From NCBI GenBank assembly GCA_037349105.1, contig JAYJMM010000032.1:558001-622000 (forward strand): a stretch of DNA of 64,000 nucleotides, written 5' to 3'. Positions within the stretch are counted from its first letter, which is position 1. Each line of letters begins with the position of its first letter. The position numbers and the translations under genes were made by a program. Positions 1 through 10,769 of the stretch are shown piece by piece. The notes under the pieces were generated by a model. That model made no database searches, was not told the DNA's origin, and was given only the letters and a program-made list of their open reading frames with translations. This DNA is from Limnomonas spitsbergensis. Lineage: Eukaryota; Chlorophyta; Chlorophyceae; Chlamydomonadales.

Positions 1-2520
1 CTGGGGATGACAAGGGGGGGGGGGGGGTCGCAGGTCCGCCAGCAGGGAACAGCAGAGGTGGAGAAAGCGCGATGAGCTTTACCTCAGGATGACAAGGGGG
101 GGGGGGGGGGGTCGCAGGTCCGCCAGCAGGTAACAGCAGAGGTGGAGAAAGCGCGATGAGCTTTGCCTGGGGATGACAAGGGGGGGGGGGGGTCGCAGGT
201 CCGCCAGCAGGTAACAGCAGAGGTGGAGAAAGCGCGATGAGCTTTACCTCAGGATGACAAGGGGGGAGGGGGGTCGCAGGTCCGCCAGCAGGTAACAGCA
301 GAGGTGGAGAAAGCGCGATGAGCTTTGCCTGGGGATGACAAGGGGGGGGGGGGTCGCAGGTCCGCCAGCAGGTAACAGCAGAGGTGGAGAAAGCGCGATG
401 AGCTTTGCCTGGGGATGACAAGGGGGGGGGGGGGTCGCAGGTCCGCCAGCAGGGAACAGCAGAGGTGGAGAAAGCGCGATGAGCTTTACCTCAGGATGAC
501 AAGGGGGGGGGGGGTCGCAGGTCCGCCAGCAGGTAACAGCAGAGGTGGAGAAAGCGCGATGAGCTTTGCCTGGGGATGACAAGGGGGGGGGGGGGTCGCA
601 GGTCCGCCAGCAGGTAACAGCAGAGGTGGAGAAAGCGCGATGAGCTTTACCTCAGGATGACAAGGGGGGGGGGGTCGCAGGTCCGCCAGCAGGTAACAGC
701 AGAGGTGGAGAAAGCGCGATGAGCTTTGCCTGGGGATGACAAGGGGGGGGGGGGTCGCAGGTCCGCCAGCAGGTACCAGCAGAGGTGGAGAAAGCGCGGT
801 GAGCTTTGCCTGGGGATGACAAGGGGGGGGGGGTCGCAGGTCCGCCAGCAGGTAACAGCAGAGGTGGAGAAAGCGCGGTGAGCTTTGCCTGGGGATGACA
901 AGGGGGGGGGGGGGTCGCAGGTCCGCCAGCAGGTAACAGCAGAGGTGGAGAAAGCGCGGTGAGCTTTACCTCAGGATGACAAGGGGGGGGGGGGTCGCAG
1001 GTCCGCCAGCAGGTAACAGCAGAGGTGGAGAAAGCGCGATGAGCTTTACCTCAGGATGACAAGGGGGGGGGGGTCGCAGGTCCGCCAGCAGGTAACAGCA
1101 GAGGTGGAGAAAGCGCGATGAGCTTTGCCTGGGGATGACAAGGGGGGGGGGGGGTCGCAGGTCCGCCAGCAGGTAACAGCAGAGGTGGAGAAAGCGCGAT
1201 GAGCTTTGCCTGGGGATGACAAGGGGGGGGGGGGGTCGCAGGTCCGCCAGCAGGTAAAAGCAGAGGTGGAGAAAGCGCGATGAGCTTTGCCTGGGGATGA
1301 CAAGGGGGGGGGGGGTCGCAGGTCCGCCAGCAGGTAACAGCAGAGGTGGAGAAATCGCGATGAGCTTTGCCTGGGGATGACAAGGGGGGGGGGGGTCGCA
1401 GGTCCGCCAGCAGGTAACAGCAGAGGTGGAGAAAGCGCGATGAGCTTTACCTCAGGATGACAAGGGGGGGGGGGGGTCGCAGGTCCGCCAGCAGGTAACA
1501 GCAGAGGTGGAGAAAGCGCGATGAGCTTTGCCTGGGGATGACAAGGGGGGGGGGGGGTCGCAGGTCCGCCAGCAGGTAACAGCAGAGGTGGAGAAAGCGC
1601 GATGAGCTTTACCTCAGGATGACAAGGGGGAGGGGGGTCGCAGGTCCGCCAGCAGGTAACAGCAGAGGTGGAGAAAGCGCGGTGAGCTTTGCCTGGGGAT
1701 GACAAGGGGGGGGGGGGGTCGCAGGTCCGCCAGCAGGTAACAGCAGAGGTGGAGAAAGCGCGATGAGCTTTGCCTGGGGATGACAAGGGGGGGGGGGGTC
1801 GCAGGTCCGCCAGCAGGGAACAGCAGAGGTGGAGAAAGCGCGATGAGCTTTACCTCAGGATGACAAGGGGGGGGGGGGTCGCAGGTCCGCCAGCAGGTAA
1901 CAGCAGAGGTGGAGAAAGCGCGATGAGCTTTGCCTGGGGATGACAAGGGGGGGGGGGGGTCGCAGGTCCGCCAGCAGGTAACAGCAGAGGTGGAGAAAGC
2001 GCGATGAGCTTTACCTCAGGATGACAAGGGGGGGGGGGGTCGCAGGTCCGCCAGCAGGTAACAGCAGAGGTGGAGAAAGCGCGATGAGCTTTGCCTGGGG
2101 ATGACAAGGGGGGGGGGGTCGCAGGTCCGCCAGCAGGTACCAGCAGAGGTGGAGAAAGCGCGGTGAGCTTTGCCTGGGGATGACAAGGGGGGGGGGGTCG
2201 CAGGTCCGCCAGCAGGTAACAGCAGAGGTGGAGAAAGCGCGGTGAGCTTTGCCTGGGGATGACAAGGGGGGGGGGGGGTCGCAGGTCCGCCAGCAGGTAA
2301 CAGCAGAGGTGGAGAAAGCGCGGTGAGCTTTACCTCAGGATGACAAGGGGGGGGGGGTCGCAGGTCCGCCAGCAGGTAACAGCAGAGGTGGAGAAAGCGC
2401 GATGAGCTTTACCTCAGGATGACAAGGGGGGGGGGGGTCGCAGGTCCGCCAGCAGGTAACAGCAGAGGTGGAGAAAGCGCGGTGAGCTTTGCCTGGGGAT
2501 GACAAGGGGGAGGGGGGGGG
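1..2520. repeat. G-run minisatellite, ~80-bp unit
   Basis: About 31 tandem copies of an ~80-bp unit. Each unit has a run of roughly 8-16 G, then gtcgcaggtccgccagcagg, an AGCAGAGGTGGAG segment and a GCGCGATGAGC segment. Two alternating subtypes differ at the unit end (TTTACCTCAGGATG versus TTTGCCTGGGGATG). Private variants recur at a fixed distance of about 1364 bp: ggtaccagc at 772 and 2136, ggggaggggg at about 264 and 1627, gggaacagc at about 452 and 1815. A block of about 820 bp (~240-1060) is therefore duplicated at ~1605-2430. The long open frames here come from the lack of stops in the unit and are not genes. The array probably continues left of the window. Confidence 0.95.
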
Positions 2521-2559
2521 GCTTTGGTAAGACGAGGCACCAGTGAGTTGACAAGTCAC

Positions 2560-2960
2560 CATCCATGACTACACATCAGATCCATAGATCTGTGATCACA
2601 CACCAGATCCTGCCCAGTACAGGGCAAACGCTGACATGGCACCATCCATCAGCACACTCCAGATCCATGCGCCCACAATCACACACCAGAAATGGCCCAC
2701 AACACGGCAAATGTCGGCACTGATCCATCCATCACCCACACCAGATCCACACATCCAATGATCCATAACAGGGCAAATTTAGACATTGATCCATCCATTA
2801 CCACACACCTAATCCATAGATCCATGGACCCAGCACCACGTACCAGATCCATACATACCATGATCCATGAGCACGTACCAGATCCACACGTCCATGATCA
2901 CGCACCAGATCCAGCCCAGTACAGAGCAAATGTTGACATAGCACCATCCATGACCACGCT
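2560..2960. repeat. Degenerate CCAGATCCAT-type tandem repeat
   Basis: Imperfect repeats of phrases such as CCAGATCCA, TACAGGGCAAA and GCACCATCCATCA occur at intervals of about 60-100 bp. Examples are the 'agtacagggcaaa' near 2617 and the related 'agtacagagcaaa' near 2918. No protein family is recognisable in any frame. Confidence 0.6.
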
Positions 2961-3354
2961 GTGTTTAGGATCCTCCGCCATCTTGTCCGTGCAAGGATGG
3001 ATACCGTCAAGATACCCCGACATATGGTTACGATATTCTGGGGGGGGGGCATTGGTGGGGAGTGTGAGAGGAGAGACAAATGAATCAATAAATAACTATA
3101 CTGGGGACTGTTTCCCATCCTGTTTGTGTAGGGTTGGATACCATCAAGCCCTGACCAAGGTATCCCAACATTTGGTTACGAAACCCTGGGGGCATTGCAT
3201 GGCGAGGGCAGGGGGGGGGGGCATCTTGCCCATGTCAACAAGCAAGCATCAAAGGGGGTGGAGCTAACTGACAATGGAGGTGTAGCACGGAGGATTCAGG
3301 CAGTCAAGGGGGGCGAAGGGGACACGAGGGCGTAGTGATGGATGCAAGGAGAAT

Positions 3355-5010
3355 GCAGCCCCCCCCAAAACAAAACAGCCGCCACCTTCAGGCAGCCACA
3401 CCTGCCCCTCCCCCCCCCAAACCTGCCCCTCCCCCCCCACACCTTCAGGCAGCCACACCTGCCCCTCCCCCCCCCACACCTTCAGGCAGCCACACCTGCC
3501 CCTCCCCCCCACACCTTCAGGCAGCCACACCTGCCCCTCCCCCCCCCACACCTTCAGGCAGCCACACCTGCCCCTCCCCCCCCCACACCTTCAGGCAGCC
3601 ACACCTGCCCCTCCCCCCCCCAAAACAAAACAGCCGCCACCTTCAGGCAGCCACACCTGCCCCTCCCCCCCCCACACCTTCAGGCAGCCACACCTGCCCC
3701 TCCCCCCCCACACCTGCCCCTCCCCCCCCACACCTTCAGGCAGCCACACCTGCCCCTCCCCCCCCACACCTTCAGGCAGCCACACCTGCCCCTCCCCCCC
3801 CACACCTTCAGGCAGCCACACCTGCCCCTCCCCCCCCCACACCTGCCCCTCCCCCCCCCACACCTTCAGGCAGCCACACCTGCCCCTCCCCCCCCAAAAC
3901 AAAACAGCCGCCACCTTCAGGCAGCCACACCTGCCCCTCCCCCCCCCACACCTTCAGGCAGCCACACCTGCCCCTCCCCCCCCACACCTTCAGGCAGCCA
4001 CACCTGCCCCTCCCCCCCCCACACCTTCAGGCAGCCACACCTGCCCCTCCCCCCCCACACCTTCAGGCAGCCACACCTGCCCCTCCCCCCCCCACAACAA
4101 AACAGCCGCCACCTTCAGGCAGCCACACCTGCCCCTCCCCCCCCACACCTTCAGGCAGCCACACCTGCCCCTCCCCCCCCCACACCTTCAGGCAGCCACA
4201 CCTGCCCCTCCCCCCCACACCTTCAGGCAGCCACACCTGCCCCTCCCCCCCCCACACCTTCAGGCAGCCACTCCTGCCCCTCCCCCCCCACACCTTCAGG
4301 CAGCCACACCTGCCCCTCCCCCCCACACCTTCAGGCAGCCACTCCTGCCCCTCCCCCCCCCACACCTTCAGGCAGCCACACCTGCCCCTCCCCCCCCACA
4401 CCTTCAGGCAGCCACTCCTGCCCCTCCCCCCCCCACACCTTCAGGCAGCCACTCCTGCCCCTCCCCCCCCACACCTTCAGGCAGCCACACCTGCCCCTCC
4501 CCCCCCCAAACCTGCCCCTCCCCCCCCCACACCTTCAGGCAGCCACACCTGCCCCTCCCCCCCCACACCTTCAGGCAGCCACACCTGCCCCTCCCCCCCC
4601 CACACCTTCAGGCAGCCACACCAGCCCCTCCCCCCCCACACCTTCAGGCAGCCACACCTGCCCCTCCCCCCCACACCTTCAGGCAGCCACTCCTGCCCCT
4701 CCCCACCCACACCTTCAGGCAGCCACACCTGCCCCTCCCCCCCCACACCTTCAGGCAGCCACACCTGCCCCTCCCCCCCCACACCTTCAGGCAGCCACTC
4801 CTGCCCCTCCCCCCCCACACCTTCAGGCAGCCACACCTGCCCCTCCCCCCCCACACCTGCCCCTCCCCCCCCCACACCTGCCCCTCTTCCCCACACACCT
4901 TCAGGCAGCCACACCTGCCCCTCCCCCCCCACACCTTCAGGCAGCCACACCTGCCCCTCCCCCCCCACACCTTCAGGCAGCCACACCTGCCCCTCCCCCC
5001 CCACACCCGG
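3355..5010. repeat. C-run minisatellite, ~36-bp unit
   Basis: About 43 tandem copies of an ~36-bp unit of the form CACCTTCAGGCAGCCACACC TGCCCCTCCCCCCCC. Some copies are shortened to CACACCTGCCCCTCC, and variants with CAAAACAAAACAGCCGCC recur near 3363, 3622, 3896 and 4095. The G-rich strand is minus here, opposite to the array at 1-2520. All three forward frames and several reverse frames stay open over hundreds of codons because the unit has no stop, so the proline-rich ORFs are artefacts of repetition. Confidence 0.95.
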
Positions 5011-5075
5011 CCACTACGACAACTGCCATGACATGAATGAAGAAAGTGCTTGTTGCACGTCATGCTGTTTCTGAG

Positions 5076-5155
5076 CTCCGGGGGCGTCGCCCCAAACCCC
5101 CCACCCAGGGGTGGCCCCCGGATCCCCAAGCAGGGGGGCTTCGCCACGCCTCGGA
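5076..5155. repeat. GC-rich hairpin cluster
   Basis: Short self-complementary GC-rich pieces lie side by side. GGGGC-GTC-GCCCC is at 5081-5093, followed by CCACCCAGGGGTGG and GGGGGGCTTCGCC. They resemble the small GC-rich palindromes scattered through many algal genomes. No coding capacity is seen between here and 5888. Confidence 0.5.
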
Positions 5156-5689
5156 GTCGTAAAAAATCACCTAAACATTGGTCCAGTGATCACGAAGTGA
5201 TAAATCAGGGTTAAGCCGATTCCTTAAAAAAAACTGACACCCCCCCCGCACCCCCACCAGCCATCATCACAAACACGCACACCTGACCAGTATCCCCATG
5301 TGGGGCCCCAGCTCGAAAGCTTGCCGGCATCCTGTGGGAGGGCATCAGTGCCGCACAGTAGATTTGAATTGCCTGCCCAGGCGTGTTAATAAACATCTTC
5401 TTAAATATCGCTTTCTGGGCAAATGATGATCGAGAAAACAGCTTAACAGATGTTCAACCGGTATTGGCTTTGACGATCAGACGTGTGACTGTCGGAATGA
5501 CACCTCACCTGCTCACGTCATTAATTTTGAGGGCAGGCCATTCGAATCTGCAGCACATCGATGAATAAATAATCCACGCCCGCTGGATCGGATTCAGGAG
5601 GCTTCTCAAAATGTATGGCCCTGGTACTGGTAATGGCCGGTAATGTACTGGTAAAGGCACATCAAATAAATCTTCCACCTTCATACTGC

Positions 5690-5905
5690 TAAGGGCTACC
5701 GTCAAGCCTAGTTGAGTTCACGAGAAACCTGGACCCTTAATAACTCACCATCATCATGCTAGGTTGCCCCGTCAAGCCATTGCAAACGCCAGGAAACATG
5801 AGCCCCATTCCCATCAACATCATGCTGCTAGGGGCTCCCGTCAAGCCTAGTTAAGTTGTGGAGAAACCTGAGCCCTTGATAACTCACCATCATGATGCTA
5901 GGGTG
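5690..5905 (-). repeat. Tandem partial copies of an exon end with splice donor
   Basis: Read on the minus strand, the end of the exon ending at 5888 (CTTGACGGCGCACCCTAGCA, then ATGATG|GTGAGTTAT) recurs downstream. Near 5780-5740 it appears as CTTGACGGGGCAACCTAGCA followed by TGATGATGGTGAGTTATTAA. Shorter GGCTTGACGG...CCCCTAGCAGCATGATG copies lie near 5850-5820 and 5710-5690. The repeating unit is about 70-145 bp and includes the donor site, so several cryptic donors lie in the downstream intron. Confidence 0.7.
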
Positions 5906-7649
5906 CGCCGTCAAGCGCCTGGCCAGCGCCCCGGCACCTGTGTGGAAGCCGCTGACGTAGAAGTACTGGGAGGGGGTGACATCAGAGGAAGCATGCTGAG
6001 AGGGAGTGAAATGAATGTAGGTGTACTGAGGGAGTGAGGGGGTGGTGGTCGAAATAATGGAGGTGTGCTGAGGTGGGTCGAAATGAAAGGGGAGCACTGG
6101 AGGGGAGTGAAATCAGACAAGGTGTCCTCAGAGGGGGGGAAATCAGAGTATGTGCACTGAGCGGGATGAAACTGATGGATGCTTAAATGTGTCTTTCCTC
6201 CGCATTCCCCCCCCCCGAGATTTGTGAAACCGATTTAGGTGAGCCAAATAGGACTCTGAGTTGCCGCATCTCCTACTCATGGCGGGCCATTCTGTCCGGG
6301 GGCATATTTCCCGAGTCCTCATTCATCCGTTTAGCGCTTTCTTGAGTGCGCACGAGGACAACTTTAGGAACTGTCGGGACAGCTACCATAGCAGGCCCGT
6401 TTGTTGACCTGAGCTTGACCTTCCCAAGGCCGGCCGCTCAGGCAGCAGAACTTGCAGCCCCTGGGACTTCCAGCTTAAGGTCAAGACCCGACAGGAATAT
6501 GCCGTGGGCGTACACCAATTTCAATTCAGTGATAATCTGTGCGACCTGCCGAACTCCGCCCGGTCGTAATGCAATATAAATTTCGATCATGAAATAAATA
6601 CCATTCCACCGTTAAGTACCGTACCAGTACATATTTTATGATGAACATCATGAACTGAAATCAGCTGTGCCGCAATTTGTTCATGAAGGGAGCAACGAAA
6701 GCAAGAGAATGTTTTTCACTGGAAATTCCGTGGAAGGTGCATGCAAATATAAAATCGACAAAACTGTGACTATTTGGGCAAAAATAGCTCTGTTGACAGC
6801 ACCGGTACAATTGGTCTACGACAAGTAGCTGCTTTGCGCTTTACATCATACGAGGGTCCTAGCTGCGAACATGCGCGATGCCGAGACCAGACTGCCGGTG
6901 TCACGCATGTCAAGCCCCGAGCTAAGGGAATAATCCAGAAGCAGGCCACTCACCGGCAGGCACCGTAGCTTTCCGGGCTGGTTTGCATGGCTAGTCCGCC
7001 AGCATGGGTTGAGCATTGAGGGCTCGTACTGCTCCGGGGCTTCAGATAGGAGCTCGGGGTCGATTTTGAGGGCTGCCTGTCTAAGCGCCTTCCAGTCCCT
7101 GCCTGGGAGGCTTGCTGGTGTTGCGGTACCTGCACGTGACATGCATAAGAAGGGCTTGCTTGCGCCTGAGCGCCTTCCAGTCCCGCCCATGCAGGCTGCA
7201 TGATGTCACAGCGACTGCGCATGGTATGCAGAACATGGCGTCGGCAGCCGGGAACGCATACTGGGCGACAAGTGGGTACAGAGGGGGGTGGATTGCCAGG
7301 CATGGCACAGTGCTAGTGAGGCTGAACAACCTGGGATATGTACTTTGCATCTCGATGGTCTGGGTACTAGCTACGCAGGCTGGATGCCTGCATGGGACCT
7401 GATCCAGAAAAAATAGTGCAGTGAATTGTGATTTGAAGTGACAGATAGAGGATGAACACCTGTCACATCAGCCTGTGCAGGAGCTGCACGATCTCTTTGA
7501 GGCAGTTTGTAAGACGCCGCTGGAACCAATTCCGAGCTCCGTGTGGCCCAGAAAACGCAGAAAGCCACGGCGACCCCGATTACGGACAGCACTTGGAAGA
7601 CTCGTGTCAGAGGGGCACCCCCGCAGCGCCGCTTCGCTGCAGCCATCAC
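5888..7649 (-). CDS. Carbohydrate sulfotransferase-like type II membrane protein, 5' exons only
   Basis: Three exons fit in phase. Exon 1 is 7649-7460: start Met, basic N-terminus, then a membrane anchor around residues 14-34 (FQVLSVIGVAVAFCVFWAT). Exon 2 is 7129-6954, or from 7102 using a second in-phase AG. Exon 3 is 5965-5888. Exon 2 ends NPCW...LRCLP and exon 3 continues YFYVSGFH...LTAHPSI. This order resembles the NPCW...LRCLPYFY segment that precedes the PAPS loop in CHST15/GalNAc4S-6ST-type Golgi sulfotransferases. The loop is odd: the family's PKxGTT is replaced by HTGAGA and the lysine is missing. Donor GTGAGT follows exon 3, but no later exon is recognisable before the minisatellites. 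Either the gene continues beyond position 1 across a very long intron, or it is truncated. The family call is inference; the exon phasing is direct. Confidence 0.45.
5960..6180. repeat. Degenerate ~30-40-bp tandem repeat
   Basis: Imperfect copies of GGGAGTGAAAT(G/C)A and GTGTACTGAGG recur through the stretch just upstream of the third sulfotransferase-like exon. The stretch lies inside that gene's intron 2. Confidence 0.5.
7150..7200 (-). repeat. Partial copy of exon 2 start of the sulfotransferase-like gene
   Basis: Read on minus, GGGCGGGACTGGAAGGCGCT near 7186 encodes GRDWKALR and matches the GRDWKALR opening of exon 2 (near 7100). It lies upstream of the exon 2 acceptor, in the intron, and diverges downstream. 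A small local duplication covering an exon edge is the simplest explanation. Confidence 0.6.
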
Positions 7650-8189
7650 CGCTTGACGCAGTTATTGTTACAGCGACTACGCATCCACCGATGATCGAAA
7701 GGGTTCTCGAGGGCCCACCAAGCAGGCAAGCAGACGAGCGACCCAGGGAGCTTGCCGGCAAGGCGTCGAGGCTGATGTACTGGCGTTTGGGGAGCTGCGG
7801 CCACTAATGCGCGAGCAACAGCCAACAGGTATTGCTGTGACCAGAGATCTGTCGGCATCAGCAAGATCTATAAAATCGCCCCCTGGTCGACCCGGATGAT
7901 CTGGATCTGATCCGAGCCAGATCTGGACCACATAATTTAAAACCAAAATGGCAAACATAACACGATCAGGGACTGAGGATGTAACAAACCGCTCGTGAAA
8001 TTTCTCAAACGAAGATCCCTGATGTTAGAATGCAATCGCTTATGGTAATCGAGATCGTGCAACGTGTGTCATGAACAGATTATGGTCGGGAATTACAGGC
8101 TTTTCGAATCCTCTATATTCGAACTTCATGATCTAGATCCAAACAACAAGGATCTGCTTTCTCCGCATTTATAGTCAGAAATTCCATTC
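7650..8189. other. Intergenic region, no gene seen
   Basis: Upstream region of the minus-strand sulfotransferase-like gene. Short ORFs occur on both strands but none has family motifs or consistent splice sites. The promoter of that gene should lie in the right-hand neighbourhood of 7650. Confidence 0.4.
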
Positions 8190-8282
8190 AGTGTGATGCT
8201 GAATCGCTGAATTGCTGAATTGCTGAATCGCTGCACTGCTGAATTGCTGAATTGCTGAATTGCTGATGCTGAATTGCTGATG
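8190..8282. repeat. 9-bp microsatellite (GAATTGCTG)n
   Basis: About ten copies of CTGAATTGCTGAATCGCTG-type 9-bp words. The run ends directly against a LINE 3' fragment starting at 8284. Confidence 0.9.
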
Positions 8283-8283
8283 A

Positions 8284-8441
8284 TGACCCCCCTGGGCAAG
8301 CAACCAACACACAACCACCGAACAGTAGCGTGGGAATGAACCCCATAGTGCAGAAGATTAGTAGCCCCAGCCATAAAACATGACGTGGGTGCAAAAGAGT
8401 TCGGGTGGACGCCACCTAGGAAAATTAAGAAGGAAACAAGA
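8284..8441 (-). mobile_element. LINE 3'-end fragment (copy 1 of 3)
   Basis: Matches the 3' untranslated part of the LINE at 35395-37518: GACCCCCCTGGGCAAGC, ATGAACCCCATAGTGCAGAA and ATAAAACATGACGTGGGTGC all recur in order. The extreme 3' end is replaced by the adjacent microsatellite. Only non-coding sequence is present. Confidence 0.8.
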
Positions 8442-8589
8442 AGATCTGAGTGATATTATACAAGTCTGTGTAGAAACTGTGTGATGCGTGAGCGACACTT
8501 CAGTGAGTTTAGATTGTTTTTTCAAGTGTGAACTAGGTGAGGCACTGTGTGATGCCGATTTGATCTCCAATATATCCATAAGTGCTGTC

Positions 8590-9010
8590 GGTATCTTAGA
8601 CGTCTAGACGCCTTCGCAAGCAACGTTTGATGCTAATTGGCCCGCGCGGACTAAATAACATGTGGCTTATTAATTTATTATTGAAGGTAAGGGTTGCGCG
8701 GCTTAACTTGGCAATTAAATTCTGAATTTTTTGCTTGTCAATACCGTTGCCGTACAAGGTCCCCATATATTCCCACTCCGATACCCAGAGGTTTCTGCCA
8801 GTACCGGTATTATTACGTATTCTTATCATTATGTTGTATGGCCTCCCACCAACCCTAACAGTTGCTACTCCTTATCCCGCTAGCTGGCATAGCACCAACT
8901 CCCCATTAAAGAAGCTTCGCGGACTAACATTGAACTGTTGATGGCCTACCGGTATGCGGCTTAATAAAAACTCCTTTTGACCTTTGCTGTAATAAACTCG
9001 AGCATAGGCA
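8590..9010. repeat. Degenerate dispersed repeat (partner at 30620-31080)
   Basis: Shares ordered, diverged blocks with 30620-31080. Each copy has TTATTAAT-rich sequence, then ATTCCCAC...CCGGTATT, CGCTAGCTGGCAT/CTCGCTGGCATTG, CCATT(A/G)AAGA and TTAATA(A/C)AAACT. The protein coding content, if any, is lost. It contains copies of the palindrome TACCGGTA. Confidence 0.5.
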
Positions 9011-9458
9011 ACATACGGTACGTCAAATTAATGGTATCTAAAAATTCTGGCCAATCTCAGGTAAATCCTTATATACCGGTAATTCAGAAGAAAGACTACT
9101 CCTCCGCCGAAGCAGGAGGCGTGAGAACTGCTCGACCCACAGCAGCTCTATCCAGGTTGGTAGGATAGCCCGCTCATCACGATGACATTCTGCGGGGTGC
9201 ATTTGACGAAGCACCAGACGTTTTCCCCGCTTACACCTGGAACACGGTGAATGGAACATTGGCAAGATTTCACCCGCCGACCTCAGGGTGGACGGCCAGG
9301 CAATCAGCGTACTACCACTGAGCCCACCGGGGTTTTGGTAATTCAAATATGTGTCCATGCTGCCACGCTTACTTCTCCATCGTCACATTTTAGTTGTAAA
9401 GGAAATACCATCTGCCAGTTCCCCCAAACAAATTGTGTTGGCATCTTGCATGGGTACC

Positions 9459-9507
9459 GGACAGTTGGACGCCCACGCGGCCGAGCCTTTTTGAGCAGGC
9501 GGTATGC
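9459..9507. mobile_element. Solo terminus of the CGGCCGAG-type TIR element
   Basis: ACAGTTGGACGCCCACGCGG followed by CCGAGCCTTTTTGAGCAGG matches the right terminus of the TIR family described at 15106-16888. The rest of the element is not recognisable. Confidence 0.6.
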
Positions 9508-10088
9508 AAGTTACCAACTTATGTTTGGGATTCCGTGAACCAGTTTTAAAACTGGTTCTCGAGTTCCCAGGATATGGCACCTAACCAGACCAAACATTGC
9601 TGTGGAGGCCACATGCGTAGGACTTCCGCAACCAATGTTCAGTGTGTGGAAGTGTGGGATGAATTGCGCGGGTTCGTATCATAGGTTCCAATGGGTTCGT
9701 ATTCAGGCGTCCGCCCGTCCGCCGTGCCTCCAGTGGGGAGCTGGGGCGCAGGTGCTGAGTTGCGACGCAGATGACGAGCTTACTATGACTTAAATAAAAA
9801 GGCGCGTCCCCCGATGCACGTAGCAGATGTGTCGTGAGTGGGTGCGGTGAAGCTTCCCTGTCACGCGTCGGAAACTGACAGTCTTTTTGCGAAGGAAGTT
9901 CCGGCGGTACAAAAATAAGTGGCAGGCCCTGCTTCTCAATTCCAGGCCAAACTCAACTTCATTCCCTTATGCTGTGTTCCGAAAACTCTCTCATTACCTT
10001 GCTGGACCTCCGAGGCTCTCATTTCATCCCTTCACTCTTTCTGTCTGTCTTCTGGACAGCTTCTTGACATCATCCTGGCAGCCCTCTG

Positions 10089-10165
10089 CGGTCGACCCTT
10101 GTCAAAGGCCTTCTCTACAAGCATTCTCACCGCTTGTGGATACCTGAATCAGTCACTTACCCCGA
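10089..10165 (+). other. Candidate upstream exon, unassigned
   Basis: An open segment ending TACCCCGAG|GTAAGG follows a TTCTGGACAG-type acceptor and reads LAALCGRPLSKAFSTSILTA in one frame. Its outgoing phase (2) does not match the phase-0 exon at 10770. It is therefore either joined through an unseen exon or unrelated. It could belong to the 5' part of the ornithine decarboxylase gene. Confidence 0.2.
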
Positions 10166-10769
10166 GGTAAGGCATTGGGTGACAACCGACAACTCAACAA
10201 TTGGAATTCTGCCCAGTATTTTCTGTTCTTTCGCCTTTGCATAAATTTCGCCCTATCAGCCGTAGAGATACGAATGCGCTCACCTAGAAATCTGCAGCCG
10301 TCATTATGTGATGACCGATTCGGCTTTCTGAGGTCATCACTTCCCAAAGCAGTTGGTTGGTCCACTCACTGCAGCGTTCACCCAATGCGTTGTAAAAATG
10401 TGCAGGCCTCTTACCCAGTCGTCAAGTGTCATGACTTCTGCTGCCATATACGCATCGCACGCCGCTGTTGAGCCTGGGTTGCACCAGCTCGGATTGGAGG
10501 GAACTTTGGGAGCTGCTTTCGGCAACCAAAGCTCGCGCGTCACTCTGGAGAAGAAGGCTACCTCTTGGAAGACGGAGGCGGCGATCACCAATGTGCGTTA
10601 TGAGCTTTCGCTCTCCTATTGGGACATCTCCTTGAGCAATTTTCCCATCTGCTTGTTGTAAAGACAGGCCTTTGATCTGCAACACCGATGAAAGAGCCCA
10701 TAAGGACGAAATGTACGTTTCGTGCCCCCCTAAATCCTGACCTCTGCACTGGCACCTTCGTCTCTGCAG

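Noticed and set aside
244..2562. Proline/serine-rich ORFs on the minus strand over the G-run array
   Set aside because: Every frame of the tandem unit lacks stops, and the ORFs simply follow the repeat phase. There are no splice signals or non-repeat domain.
1..5010. CRISPR-like array
   Set aside because: Units are contiguous without unique spacers, and the context is eukaryotic.
3335..5074. Long plus-strand ORFs of 564 and 579 codons with TPSGSHTCPSPP-type repeats
   Set aside because: They are overlapping frames of the C-run minisatellite; the repeat is equally open on the other strand. A hydroxyproline-rich wall protein was considered, but frame changes between units and the lack of a signal peptide argue against it.
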